Origin: Streptomyces sp. NBC_01451
GTDB taxonomy: Bacteria; Actinomycetota; Actinomycetes; Streptomycetales; Streptomycetaceae
Direction: 5' to 3'
Assembly (NCBI RefSeq): GCF_036227485.1
Contig: NZ_CP109479.1
Location: forward strand, 9,238,001-9,302,000
Length of the DNA stretch: 64,000 bases
Shown: piece by piece, positions 32,614-41,598 of the stretch
Position numbering within the stretch: position 1 is the stretch's first letter
How the letters are laid out: the number at the start of each line of letters is the position of its first letter
Made by a program: the position numbers and the translations under genes
Notes under the pieces: model-generated
Database searches by the model: none
Told to the model about the DNA's origin: nothing
Seen by the model: only the letters and a program-made list of their open reading frames with translations

Positions 32614-34260
32614 ATGTCGTACGGCAGCCCGATCTCCCGCCGGACCGTCCTCGCCTCGGCGGCGGGACTCGCCCTCGCCCTCGCCACCCCCGTCACCGCC
32701 AGGGCCGCGGGCTTCGGCTACACCGACGACGGAACCAACTACGTCGTCGACACCGGAGCCGGCCTGGTCTTCAAGGTCAACCACAGCAACGGCGACCTGT
32801 CGTCCTTCGTGTACAAGGGCACCGAGTACCAGGGCTACGACGGCAAGAACTCCCACGTCGAGAGCGGCCTCGGCGCCTCGACAGTCACCGTCTCCGCGCC
32901 GGCCACCGGCGTCGTCCTCATCAAGGTCGTCCACGGCACCCTGATCCACTACTACGCGGCGCGCAGCGGCGAGAACAACATTTACCTGTTCACCTACAAG
33001 CCCGACACCTCCGTCACTGCCAGTCGCTACATCGCACGCCTCAAGCCAGGCATCTTCCCCACCACCTACCCGGACACCTGGTCCAACTCCGACACCGTCA
33101 TCGAGTCCGCCGACGTCTTCGCCAAGGCCGACGGCACCACCAGGTCCAAGCACTTCGCCAACCTGCGGACCATCGACTACCACTACTTCGGCTTCAGCGC
33201 CTCCGCCGCCTCGGTCTGGGTCGTGCGCTCCAACAAGGAGAAGGACTCGGGCGGCCCCCTCGTCCGCCAACTCCTGCGCCACGGAAACGAGTCGGGCGCC
33301 GGTCTCTACGAGCACCTCTACTACGCCGAAGGCCAGACCGAGCCCGAGCGCTTCGGACTGCATGGCCCGTACGTCCTCGCCTTCACCGACGGCTCCGCGC
33401 CGACCACCGCCGTGTCCGGGCGCGACAACACCGCCTGGGTGGACGCCCTCGGCCTCACCGGCTGGACCGGCGCGAGCGGCCGCGGGCGGATCGTCGGCAA
33501 CGGGCTCGCGGGACGGGACACCTCGTACCCCTACGTTGTGGGCGTGGCCAACTCCGAGGCGCAGTACTGGGCGAAGGTGGACGCGGACACCGGCAAGTAC
33601 TCGGTCAAGGGCATCCTTCCCGGCACCTACACCCTCACCGTCCACAAGGGCGAACTCGCCGTGCACACCGAGAGCGTCACGGTCACCGCGGGCGCCGCCA
33701 CCACTCTGCACACCATCACGATCACCGGAGACCCCGCCGCCGACACCGCCCTCTGGCGCGTCGGTGACTGGAACGGCGCCCCGACCGGCTTCAAGAACGC
33801 CTCCCTCGTCACCTACGCCCACCCTTCCGACTCCCGTGCCGCCGCCTGGACAGCCGGCACCTATGTCATCGGTAGTTCGGCGGCCTCGGCGTGGCCCGCC
33901 TACCAGTTCAAGGAGATCAACCAGGGCCTGCTCATCTCCTTCACGCTCACCGCCGCCCAGGCCGCCGCCGACCGCACCCTGCGCATCGGCATCACCACCG
34001 CCAAGGCGGGCGGTCGCCCCCAGATCGCCGTCAACAGCACCTGGACCTCCGCGATCCCGGCCGCGGCCACCGAGCCCTCCACCCGGACCCTGACCGTCGG
34101 TAGCTACCGGGGCAACAACCACACGTACGAATACGTCATCCCCGCAGCCCAGTTGCTCACCGGAACCAACACCCTGCGCATCGACGTCGCCAGCGGGTCG
34201 GCGGGCGGCGGAGGCTACCTCAGCCCCAGCTACGGCTACGACGCCCTCGACCTGCTCTGA
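32614..34260 (+). CDS. Tat-exported rhamnogalacturonan lyase (PL4 type)
   Basis: Secreted lyase of 548 residues. Signal: SRRTVLASAAGLALALATPVTARA with a twin arginine. The catalytic beta-sandwich is first (DDGTNYVVDTGAGLVFKVNHSNGDLSSFVYKGTEYQ, HFANLRTIDYHYFGF). A short fibronectin-like domain follows (AKVDADTGKYSVKGILPGTYTLTVHKGELAV). The C-terminal carbohydrate-binding jelly-roll ends ...GYDALDLL. This three-domain order is that of PL4 rhamnogalacturonan lyases, which cleave Rha-GalA bonds by beta-elimination. AGGAG lies 8 bases before ATG 32614. Probably the endo-acting partner of the minus-strand genes. Confidence 0.9.
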   Translation: MSYGSPISRRTVLASAAGLALALATPVTARAAGFGYTDDGTNYVVDTGAGLVFKVNHSNGDLSSFVYKGTEYQGYDGKNSHVESGLGASTVTVSAPATGVVLIKVVHGTLIHYYAARSGENNIYLFTYKPDTSVTASRYIARLKPGIFPTTYPDTWSNSDTVIESADVFAKADGTTRSKHFANLRTIDYHYFGFSASAASVWVVRSNKEKDSGGPLVRQLLRHGNESGAGLYEHLYYAEGQTEPERFGLHGPYVLAFTDGSAPTTAVSGRDNTAWVDALGLTGWTGASGRGRIVGNGLAGRDTSYPYVVGVANSEAQYWAKVDADTGKYSVKGILPGTYTLTVHKGELAVHTESVTVTAGAATTLHTITITGDPAADTALWRVGDWNGAPTGFKNASLVTYAHPSDSRAAAWTAGTYVIGSSAASAWPAYQFKEINQGLLISFTLTAAQAAADRTLRIGITTAKAGGRPQIAVNSTWTSAIPAAATEPSTRTLTVGSYRGNNHTYEYVIPAAQLLTGTNTLRIDVASGSAGGGGYLSPSYGYDALDLL

Positions 34261-34532
34261 GGGCATGAGGGAGCGAGTGCGAGCCGTCCCCGACAGACGT
34301 TCGGCATCGGTATCCGCACTGCGTGACGGGTTGGGCACATCGAAGCGGTGCTTTCAGGCAGGCGCATCAGAGCCAGGAGTGAAGAGGCCGCCCTCCGGTG
34401 ACCCGCCGGGAGGTCGGCCCCCGGCTGATCGACGGTGATCACACCGACACCGGCGACCCGCCCCGTGGGAACGGTTGCGAAAGCGGCGACGGCCCGGAGG
34501 CCGCCGCCGCGTGTTCGGTGAGGTGGAGCAGG

Positions 34533-35879
34533 TCAGCGCTTCGTGTAGATGAAGCCGAGCTTGTCCACCTCGTCGCCGGAGCGTCCGTGGAATCCGGCGA
34601 TCTGCCAGCCGGTCGGCGCGGTGCGCGTCACGCAGTCGGACGTGGTGCTGCCGCCGGCCAGGGTGCGGCCGAGGTTCGTGGCGAACTTGGCGTAGAAGAT
34701 CCGGGTGTGGCCGTCCTTCGCCGCCTGGCACAGCTGGGCCGAGGTGACGTATTCGCCGCTGCCCAGGGTCAGGGACGAGGCCGTGCCACCGGTGCCGCCG
34801 TGGGTGAGGGTCTTGCCGTTGTCGAGGGTCAGGGCGACGCTGTCGACGCGGGAGCCGCTGCGCAGCGTGAGGCTGACAGGGCGGGCGCCCGCCGGTACGG
34901 CGTCGATGTCGTTGTAGTAGTCGCCGTGCGGGCCGCCGAACTGGTCGCTGAGCTGGAAGGCGGCGTTGCGTGACCAGGAGAAGCCGACCGAGACCGGGTC
35001 GTGGTCGGAGAGCATGAGCCCGGCGTCCGTGAGGAACTTGGAGTGCTCGTTGTTGTAGGACGTGGCGTTGAGCGAGACGAGCTTGCTGCCACGGTAGAGA
35101 ACCTTGTCGACGACCTCGCAGGTGTTCGGCACGGTGGTCCCGGTCTGGTCGCATACCAGGGCGTCGCTGCCCTTGGTGGGCGGAGTGCCGCCGCGGATCA
35201 GCTGCACCCAGGCGTCGGTCAGCCCGTTGGCGGCGCCGAACTCGGCGATGGTGTCCGCGGAGCGGGTGTAGCGGGTGTTGGTGTCACCCATGACCACGAC
35301 CGCGTTGCCGGCGGAGTGGGTCTTGATGAAGGCCGTCAGCTGGTTGAGGTTGTCGGCGCGTGAGGCGAGGTCGCCCTCGTTCGTTCCTGCGTTGGTGTGC
35401 AGGTTGTAGAAGTCGACGTACACGCCCTCGGCGAGGCGCTCACGCATGAACGTGAACCCCTTGGGCGTCAGGCAGTCGCCGGAGTCCCACTGGCAGGAGT
35501 TCCAGCGCACCCGCTCGAAGTCGTCCTCGTCGTAGGGGAGTTTGGACAGGGTGTTGAGTCCGCTGCCGATGCCGGCACCGCCGCTGGTGGGTGTGCGGTA
35601 CGCGTGCGCCGTGTCCGCGGCGTAGAGGTAGGCGTGGTAGTTGAAGTCCTCCTCGACGTGCACGATGTCGTACGGCGCGATGCGCTGGCCGATGGCAGTG
35701 GTGCTGGTGTCGCGCGGTGTGGACGCGCTGGAGAGTATCGAGGGCAGTCCCGCGACGTTGTAGGTGAGGGTGCTGAAGGACCCGGAGGCCGGGTCCGCTG
35801 CCGCTGCTGGGGACGCGGTTGCGACGAACCCGCCGCAGGTGACGGCCGCGGCCGTGAGGCAGGTGAGAATACGGCGCAT
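34533..35879 (-). CDS. Secreted endonuclease/exonuclease/phosphatase-fold protein with jacalin-like domain
   Basis: Exported protein of 448 residues. A Sec signal (MRRILTCLTAAAVTCGGFVATASPAAA) is followed by an EEP-fold domain: TLTYNVAGLPSIL, PYDIVHVEEDFNY, NLHTNAG, VVVMGDTNTRY and MLSDHDPVSVGF, the metal and His residues of sphingomyelinase/DNase I-like phosphodiesterases. The last ~130 residues look like a jacalin-type lectin or similar beta-prism, ending DEVDKLGFIYTKR. The substrate could be a phospholipid, nucleic acid or sugar phosphate. AGGAG is 9 bases upstream of the ATG. Confidence 0.85.
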   Translation of the reverse strand: MRRILTCLTAAAVTCGGFVATASPAAAADPASGSFSTLTYNVAGLPSILSSASTPRDTSTTAIGQRIAPYDIVHVEEDFNYHAYLYAADTAHAYRTPTSGGAGIGSGLNTLSKLPYDEDDFERVRWNSCQWDSGDCLTPKGFTFMRERLAEGVYVDFYNLHTNAGTNEGDLASRADNLNQLTAFIKTHSAGNAVVVMGDTNTRYTRSADTIAEFGAANGLTDAWVQLIRGGTPPTKGSDALVCDQTGTTVPNTCEVVDKVLYRGSKLVSLNATSYNNEHSKFLTDAGLMLSDHDPVSVGFSWSRNAAFQLSDQFGGPHGDYYNDIDAVPAGARPVSLTLRSGSRVDSVALTLDNGKTLTHGGTGGTASSLTLGSGEYVTSAQLCQAAKDGHTRIFYAKFATNLGRTLAGGSTTSDCVTRTAPTGWQIAGFHGRSGDEVDKLGFIYTKR

Positions 35880-35919
35880 GAAGCGGAGCTCCTGTGAAGT
35901 GGAGAGTGGCAGCGGGAAC

Positions 35920-35932
35920 TTACCGCCGGTAA
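35920..35932. promoter_or_regulatory. Palindrome in promoter region of the EEP-lectin gene
   Basis: TTACCGCCGGTAA, a perfect 6-bp palindrome around one base, about 45 bases upstream of the ATG at 35879. A repressor site is plausible; no regulator can be named. Confidence 0.4.
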
Positions 35933-36200
35933 TGCATTTCTGTCGCGGGCTCGGGCGGGAGAGATCGAAACTTGACCGAGTGGTCTAGGCCAGGGCCCTC
36001 CGAGGGTGGTGCCGGTGGCCGGTGTGCCATCGGGAGGTGTCCGGACGGTTGCGGGAGCGGTGGCCGTGCGCCTCCCCTGCGGCACGAAAGTATCGCCCTC
36101 GTTCGAACTGAGGAATGTGTCCCTCATGACGGTGGACGATTCCGTCAGTGCCTGATCAAGATGGCTTTCCGGGGCGGGCTTCGACGCTTCCCCGGGGCTG

Positions 36201-36223
36201 CGAAAGCGAGTTGTGCGCTTTCG
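36201..36223. promoter_or_regulatory. Operator-like inverted repeat upstream of the pectin LacI gene
   Basis: CGAAAGCG (36201-36208) and CGCTTTCG (36216-36223), perfect arms with a 7-base spacer, 91 bases before the LacI start. GAAAGCG-type sequences are common in LacI-regulated glycosidase promoters of streptomycetes, so autoregulation is possible. Confidence 0.4.
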
Positions 36224-36314
36224 TGGCTCCTGGCGGCGGCGAAGCCCGCGGCCTCGACAGCGAGGGATGCCAGACTGACCGCCTCACCGGGCCAGGGGAT
36301 GGGGACCGAACACC

Positions 36315-37370
36315 GTGCCGGACAGCAGATCAGACACACCTTCCACGGACGAGGCGGAAGTGCGGAACGCGAGCGGTGGAGGACCGGCGGTGGTCACCAT
36401 CGCCTACATCGCCGAGTCCGCCGGTGTCTCGGTGCCCACCGTGTCGAAGGTGCTCAACGGCCGGTCCGGGGTGTCGGACGAGACACGGGCCCGCGTCGAG
36501 GAGCTGATCCACCGGTACGGCTACCGCAAGCCGCCGAAGAACCGCAGCAATCTCGTGGAGCTGGTCTTCCGCGAGCTGGAGAGCATGTGGGCCGTGGAGA
36601 TCATCCGCGGCGTGGAACGAGTCGCCCGGAAGAACAAAATCGGTCTCCTGGTGTCGGAGTTCGGTCTCCAGGGCGCTCCGGGCAGGAGCATCGACGACAC
36701 CCTGGAACGGCGCCCGCAGTGCGTCCTGTCGGTGGCGCAGCTGTCGGAGGAGGAGCGGGCTCAGCTGAAGGCGAAGGGCATCCCGTTCGTCGTCTTCGAC
36801 CCGAACGGGGAGCTCCCCGACGACGTGCCGTTCGTGGGTGCCACCAACTGGCGGGGCGGCCAGGCCGCGACCCGGCACCTGGTCGGCCTGGGACACCGGC
36901 GCATCGCCATGATCAGCGGCCCCGATCATCCCTTCTGCCTCGCGCGGCTGGCCGGCTACACCTCCGCACTCACGGAAGCCGGCCTGGCCATGGATCCGGA
37001 TCTGGTCGTCAAAACTCTCCTCACCCGCGAGGACGGCTACGCGGCGGCACGCGGCCTGCTCTCCCGGCCCGAGCCTCCCACCGCCGTCTTCACCGCCAAC
37101 GACATGCAGGCCATGGGTGTCTACCAGGCCGCGCGCGAGCTCGGGCTGAGGATCCCGCAGGACCTGAGTGTGGTGGGCTTCGACGACGTACCGGCCGTGG
37201 CCTGGGTGGATCCACCCCTGACCACGGTCCACCAGCCCCTGGCGGAGATGGCGGTGGCCGCCACCGAGATGGCGCTGGCACTGGGGCGCGGCGAGGACGT
37301 GCCCCAGGTGGGCCTGGAGATCGCCACCACCCTCACCGTCCGCGAGAGCACGGCACCGCCGAAGAGCTGA
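36315..37370 (+). CDS. LacI-family regulator of the polysaccharide island
   Basis: Repressor-type regulator of 351 residues. HTH: VTIAYIAESAGVSVPTVSKVLNGRSGVSDETRARV, hinge YRKPPKNRSNLVELVF. Sugar-binding core: FVGATNWRGGQAATRHLVGLGHRRIAMISGPDHPF, VFTANDMQAMGVYQAARELGLRIPQDLSVVGFDDVP. It is flanked by the secreted phosphodiesterase-like gene and the GH5 gene. It most likely controls some of the surrounding glycosidase and lyase genes. GTG 36315 is used; GTG 36390 is an alternative that would still keep the HTH. Confidence 0.92.
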   Translation: MPDSRSDTPSTDEAEVRNASGGGPAVVTIAYIAESAGVSVPTVSKVLNGRSGVSDETRARVEELIHRYGYRKPPKNRSNLVELVFRELESMWAVEIIRGVERVARKNKIGLLVSEFGLQGAPGRSIDDTLERRPQCVLSVAQLSEEERAQLKAKGIPFVVFDPNGELPDDVPFVGATNWRGGQAATRHLVGLGHRRIAMISGPDHPFCLARLAGYTSALTEAGLAMDPDLVVKTLLTREDGYAAARGLLSRPEPPTAVFTANDMQAMGVYQAARELGLRIPQDLSVVGFDDVPAVAWVDPPLTTVHQPLAEMAVAATEMALALGRGEDVPQVGLEIATTLTVRESTAPPKS

Positions 37371-37386
37371 ACGGACCGGGGGAGAA

Positions 37387-37414
37387 CCCCGGGTGCCGGT
37401 ACGGGCACCCGGGG
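37387..37414. terminator. Hairpin terminator between LacI and GH5 genes
   Basis: Perfect 11-bp inverted repeat (37387-37397, 37404-37414) with a 6-base loop, in the 58 bases between the two convergent stop codons. Confidence 0.75.
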
Positions 37415-37428
37415 TGGCCGACCGTCGG

Positions 37429-39189
37429 TCAGCCGACGGTGCCGGTCACCGAACCTCCGGACTTCGTCACGCGGTATGTCACGGTGGCGCCGCTCCAGAA
37501 GTGGAAGGTGAGCGTCGCCTGCGTGTTGTCCCGCAGTGAGTTGACGAACTTCGAGGTGAGGAGGAGGGCGTTGCCCGGGTAGTCGGGGGAGAACGCCTCG
37601 TTGAACTCCTGGTAGGGAGTCCAGTTCGTCGGGCCGGCGTTGCCGCCGTCGGCGTACGTGGCCTCCATGGTCGCCAGCAGGTCACCGCGGAACTGGGTGG
37701 GGACGGTGACACCGTTGGTGTTGCCGGTCGCGTTCGAGAGGACCGGCCTGTCGTACGTGGTGACGTGGATCTTCCAGGGGAGGCCCCGGCTGAACCGGGC
37801 CTCGACGGTCGCGTTGACCCCGTAGGCGCGGTTGCCGGCCAGCCGGGTGAGCGCGGTGGCCGTGAGTGTGAGCTCGTTCCCGGAGACGGTGTAGTCCCGG
37901 CCCGGGGTGAGCATCGTGTTGGCCTGCCAAAGCCCTTGGAAGCCACCCCCGTTCGGGTTCAGGGTGAGCGTCCTGGCGGTGATCGCGCTCGACTTCGCCA
38001 GGAAGACCCGGTCCGAGGAGGCGGTGCCGGAGCGGGTGGTCCAGCTCGACTTGATCTGGTTGATGATGGCGGGGTCGCGCCACTGGAACGTGGTGCGGTT
38101 CAGGAAGTTGAAGGCGTCCCACAGGGCCGTGGTGACTCCGGCCGCGCGCGCCTCGTAGCCGAACTGCTCGAAGTACTTGAGCGCCTCGCCGGGTTCGACG
38201 CGGGCCGGGTGGTTGTGGTCGGGGTACGACAGCAGGCCGTACTCGCCCAGGTAGACGGGGATGCCCTTGGAGGTGAGGGTGTTGCGGATCCGGGCGAAGG
38301 TGTCGGTCATGTCCTTCTGCGCGGTGGCGTCGAACCGCGTGCCTCCGGCGACGTTCACGCTGAACGGGTACCAGCCGTAGAAGTGCACCGTGGCCACGAG
38401 GTTGGGGTCGTTCAGCGACTTCATCCCGGTGGCCAGGACGTCCAGGAAGTCCTGGCTCGCATTGGTGTGGAGGGTGGGCAGCACCAGCAGCCGGGTCGCG
38501 TTGTTGCCGCCGGACTGGCGTACCAGGGTGTGGAAGGCCGTGTTGAGTTCGTTGTTGTACTGGTTGCCCTGGGCGTCGGTGGTGTTGTTGAACTGCGGCT
38601 CGTTGTTGCTCTCGAAGAGCAACGCCTGCGGTGAGTCACGGAACGTGGCCGCGATCTGGGTCCAGGTGGCCTTGAAGCGGGCCAGGACGTTGTCGTGGTC
38701 GGTGGGCATGGTGGCGATCCACTGCCACGAGTCGTGATGGACGTTGAGCACGACATGGAGACCGTCGGCCAGCGCCCAGTCGACCACCTGCTTGACGCGG
38801 TTCATCCATGCCGCGTCGATCGTGTAGGGGGTGGTGGAGGACTGGTGACCGCTCCAGGTCACGGGGATCCGGACACTCCGGAAGCCCTGGGCCTTGATGG
38901 TGTCGAACAGGGCCTTGGTGGTCAGTGGGTTGCCCCACGAGGTCTCGTCGGGGATGGCGTCGAGGGTGTTGCCCAGGTTCCAGCTGGGCTGCATCGCGGC
39001 CACCGTGTCCATGGGGGCGGCGGCCGACCTGGGCAGCGGGAGCCCGGTCAGGGACGTGTCCTTGTGGCTCGGTGCGGCGAACGCGGTGGTGCCGGTCAGC
39101 CCGATCGCGGCGACCAGCGCCAGGAGGAGGCCGAACAGACGGCCGGGGCCGCGACTGCGGCGCCGGGTGGGGTGTGGCGTTCCCTTCAT
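37429..39189 (-). CDS. Secreted GH5 glycosidase with two CBM_X2-like domains
   Basis: Extracellular glycoside hydrolase of 586 residues. A signal peptide (LFGLLLALVAAIGLTGTTAFAA) precedes the GH5 (beta/alpha)8 domain, ~60-370: WNLGNTLDAIP, SVRIPVTWSG, VVLNVHHDSWQW, acid/base Glu in LLFESNNEPQF, nucleophile Glu in PVYLGEYGLLSY. Two immunoglobulin-like CBM_X2 modules follow (DRVFLAKSSAITARTLTLNPNGGGF; then TVPTQFRGDLLATMEATYADGG). Likely an endo-beta-1,4-glucanase or mannanase. Start ATG 39189 has GAAGG 6-10 bases upstream; the frame extends 164 codons further but is not coding there. Confidence 0.92.
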   Translation of the reverse strand: MKGTPHPTRRRSRGPGRLFGLLLALVAAIGLTGTTAFAAPSHKDTSLTGLPLPRSAAAPMDTVAAMQPSWNLGNTLDAIPDETSWGNPLTTKALFDTIKAQGFRSVRIPVTWSGHQSSTTPYTIDAAWMNRVKQVVDWALADGLHVVLNVHHDSWQWIATMPTDHDNVLARFKATWTQIAATFRDSPQALLFESNNEPQFNNTTDAQGNQYNNELNTAFHTLVRQSGGNNATRLLVLPTLHTNASQDFLDVLATGMKSLNDPNLVATVHFYGWYPFSVNVAGGTRFDATAQKDMTDTFARIRNTLTSKGIPVYLGEYGLLSYPDHNHPARVEPGEALKYFEQFGYEARAAGVTTALWDAFNFLNRTTFQWRDPAIINQIKSSWTTRSGTASSDRVFLAKSSAITARTLTLNPNGGGFQGLWQANTMLTPGRDYTVSGNELTLTATALTRLAGNRAYGVNATVEARFSRGLPWKIHVTTYDRPVLSNATGNTNGVTVPTQFRGDLLATMEATYADGGNAGPTNWTPYQEFNEAFSPDYPGNALLLTSKFVNSLRDNTQATLTFHFWSGATVTYRVTKSGGSVTGTVG

Positions 39190-39313
39190 CCTTGATCCTT
39201 CTCTGTTGGCCGAGCGGGGGTTCCGCCCGTGGGGGGATGGAGCGACAGATGGCCGAAGGAGGGAGCCCGACGTCTCCGGTCGGCGGCGTGGTGCCGTGGC
39301 GTGCGGCGAAGGC

Positions 39314-40822
39314 TCAGAGGGCGGGCGGCTCGTAGTCGAACCAGTCGAAGCGGACCGTGCCGGCCGCGGCGTACATGCCGATGACCCGGCCGGTGAAGCC
39401 GCCGGCCACCTCGGTCGACAGATAGCGGCCGTCGAGGGTGCCGAGCGCGGTGAACGTGCCGTCCGGCTCCTCGACGCCGAGCGTGAGGGTGTCGGGCCCC
39501 GTGCGGGCGTCCCGGGGAGGGGTGGCGCGGACGCGGACACCGAGGACCACGGGCCCGGCCGGCACGGATCGGGACCCCACGACGCTGCGCAGCGGTCCGA
39601 CACGGCTGAGGACGCGCACCTCTCCTTCGGACGCCTCGATCTCGTAGTGGTGCTCCTCGTCCAGGCGCACAGCGAGGCCACCGCTCCCTTCCGCCGGGTC
39701 GATCCGAGTGCGCACCTCGCATGCCAGGTGCTGCTGGCGGCGACCGACGAACATCACGTCCGGCTCGTCCAGGGAGGTACCGCGGGCGCGCAGCGTCAGC
39801 CAGCCGGACCGTTCCTTGGTGGTGCAGTGTTCCGCCGGACGCTCGCGCACGGAGATCCACTGCGGCCGCAGCTCGCTGAGGTCGAAGTCGTCCCGGACCG
39901 CCTCGACGGGGCCGGGGACGAGAGGCCAGGACGGTGCGGGCAGTTCGGGTGTCACCTCGCCCACGACGGGCCAGCCGTCCACCCACTCGACCGGTGCCAG
40001 GAAGGTCTCGCGGCCCAGCACGTGCCAGCCCGGACTTCCACCGCGCGGCCGGACACCCAGGAACACCATCCACCATGTGCCGTCGGGCCGCTGGACCAGG
40101 TCGGCGTGGCCGGTGTTCTGGATGGGGTGGTCGGTGCCGCGGTGGGTGAGGACCGGGTTGTCCGGGCACGGCTCGAACGGGCCCGTGGGTGTGCGTCCAC
40201 GGGCGATCGAGACGCCGTGGCAGCGCTCGGTGCCGCCCTCGGCGATGAGCAGGTACCAGTAGTCACCGATCCGGTACAGGTGCGGTGCTTCCGGAGCCTT
40301 GGCGCCGGGCGCGCCGGACCACAGCTGGCGCCGCGGTCCGAACGTCTGCCCGGTGTACGGGTCGATGCGGACCTGCGAGACCCCGGCGATCGTGCACCAG
40401 CATGTGCCGTCCTCGTCCCACGCGAGGTCGGGGTCGATGCCGGGGACGTCGGGCAGACGGACGGGATCGGACCACGGCCCGGCGGGGTCGGTGGCGGTGA
40501 ACAGCATGTTGCCGGCGCCCTCGGTCACATTGGTGACGATCAGCCAGAAGCGGCCGTCGTGATGGCGCAGGGTGGGGGCGTAGATGCCGCCGGACGACGG
40601 TGTCCCCGTCAGAGGGAGCTGGCTCGGCCGGTCGAGGGCGTTGCCGATCTGCGTCCAGTGCAGCAGGTCACGGCTGTGGAAGACGGGGATGCCGGGGAAG
40701 TACTCGAAGCTGGAGCAGACGATGTAGTAGTCGTCGCCCACACGGCAGATGCTCGGGTCGGGATGGAAGCCGGGGATGACGGGATTGGCGAAGGCGGCGT
40801 CCGCCTGCTGCTTGTCCGACAC
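39314..40822 (-). CDS. GH43 glycosidase (beta-xylosidase/arabinofuranosidase type)
   Basis: Intracellular-looking five-bladed beta-propeller hydrolase of 502 residues without a signal peptide. The GH43 base Asp is in NPVIPGFHPDPSICRVGDDYYIVCSSFEYFPGIPVFHSRDL; a modulating Asp is in GIDPDLAWDEDG; the acid Glu is in KAPEAPHLYRIGDYWYLL. The C-terminal ~200 residues form a concanavalin-like domain (DFDLSELRPQWISVRERP). Products are probably arabinose or xylose from imported oligosaccharides. Start: GTG 40822 with AAAGGAC 11 bases upstream; the frame upstream belongs to a decayed gene. Confidence 0.92.
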   Translation of the reverse strand: MSDKQQADAAFANPVIPGFHPDPSICRVGDDYYIVCSSFEYFPGIPVFHSRDLLHWTQIGNALDRPSQLPLTGTPSSGGIYAPTLRHHDGRFWLIVTNVTEGAGNMLFTATDPAGPWSDPVRLPDVPGIDPDLAWDEDGTCWCTIAGVSQVRIDPYTGQTFGPRRQLWSGAPGAKAPEAPHLYRIGDYWYLLIAEGGTERCHGVSIARGRTPTGPFEPCPDNPVLTHRGTDHPIQNTGHADLVQRPDGTWWMVFLGVRPRGGSPGWHVLGRETFLAPVEWVDGWPVVGEVTPELPAPSWPLVPGPVEAVRDDFDLSELRPQWISVRERPAEHCTTKERSGWLTLRARGTSLDEPDVMFVGRRQQHLACEVRTRIDPAEGSGGLAVRLDEEHHYEIEASEGEVRVLSRVGPLRSVVGSRSVPAGPVVLGVRVRATPPRDARTGPDTLTLGVEEPDGTFTALGTLDGRYLSTEVAGGFTGRVIGMYAAAGTVRFDWFDYEPPAL

Positions 40823-40872
40823 TGGGTCAGGTCCTTTCGGTGGTGCGGTTGTCGTGGTCCGGCGGCAGGTTC

Positions 40873-41253
40873 TCAGGACGCCTCGGGCACCGCGTGGGTG
40901 AGGCGGATCGGTACGGCGGACGGAGGCGTGGGCAGCGCAGGCGCGAGGTCTGCGGTGTCGGGGTTCCGGGAGAGACCGGCCTGCTTCCCGGCCGGGTAGA
41001 GCACCTCGACCCGTGCCGCCGAGCCGTCGAGGCGCCGCAGCGGTCCCGGGTCGGCGCCGGGCCGCCTGCGGGCACCCCGTGGTGCAGGCGGCGAGCACCC
41101 CGGCGATCCGGCGGGCCGCGTCGCGGTACGCGGGCACGGTGAGGCAGTACGTGTCACGGCTGCCGTGGACGGGCCGGGTGCCGTCCGGTCGGGGCCGCAG
41201 TCGGCACCGAAGGCGAGTCCTGCCGGCTGGTCGGTCGGGCTGTGTGAGGTCAT
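40873..41253 (-). pseudogene. Decayed gene upstream of GH43 (probable carbohydrate enzyme)
   Basis: A start with a ribosome site (AAGGAC before ATG 41253, MTSHSPTDQPAGLAFGADCG) opens a frame of about 126 codons ending ARVEVLYPAGKQAG...SAVPIRLTHAVPEAS. The middle loses coding character, while another frame there reads DTYCLTVPAYRDAARRIAGVLA. This suggests a gene reduced to its two ends with at least one frameshift. The C-terminal stretch resembles the small beta domain that closes several glycoside hydrolases, but I cannot name the family. It sits between GH43 and GH78 genes. Confidence 0.45.
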
Positions 41254-41416
41254 GACGGGTCCTTGGAGTAGGGGGACTTGGCCGACGCACTGCTCTGACG
41301 CACTGTCAGGAGTTTTCGCTGCAGCACCCGTTCGTCCTCGGCCGCTCTCCCGACGCCGCTCGGCGTCGATCCGGCTCATCAAGTGGTCGACCGCCACCCC
41401 TCTCCTGCTGGGCGTC

Positions 41417-41426
41417 GAAGCGCTTC
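41417..41426. promoter_or_regulatory. GAAGCGCTTC operator, copy 1
   Basis: Perfect 10-bp palindrome GAAGCGCTTC, embedded in GCGTCGAAGCGCTTCA that is repeated exactly 120 bases away. LacI-family type site, upstream of the decayed minus-strand gene. Confidence 0.6.
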
Positions 41427-41451
41427 ACATGGCGGCGAAACGTTAGTGACA

Positions 41452-41467
41452 TGTTTCTCGCGAAACA
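41452..41467. promoter_or_regulatory. TGTTTC-GAAACA palindrome between the paired operators
   Basis: TGTTTCTCGCGAAACA, 6-bp arms around 4 bases. A GAAACTTTC element (41484-41492), reminiscent of xylanase-type control sites in streptomycetes, follows. This region was evidently a divergent control region before the flanking genes decayed. Confidence 0.4.
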
Positions 41468-41536
41468 AGGGGCTGAAAGCCAGGAAACTTTCTCTTCCCA
41501 GAGATGTTGACAGCCTGCGGAGCCGGTGGCAGCGTC

Positions 41537-41546
41537 GAAGCGCTTC
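41537..41546. promoter_or_regulatory. GAAGCGCTTC operator, copy 2
   Basis: Second copy of the same palindrome with the same flanks (16 identical bases in all), upstream of the GH3 relic on the plus strand. Confidence 0.6.
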
Positions 41547-41598
41547 AACAAATCCGCACCCAGCCTGCTTGGGGGTCTGCCTCGTGGGTCCGCCGTCC

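Noticed and set aside
39190..39681. N-terminal extension of the GH5 frame
   Set aside because: It runs into the GH43 gene and has no coding character; the signal peptide begins at 39189.
40823..41290. N-terminal extension of the GH43 frame
   Set aside because: The GH43 fold begins directly after GTG 40822; upstream residues belong to the decayed neighbour.
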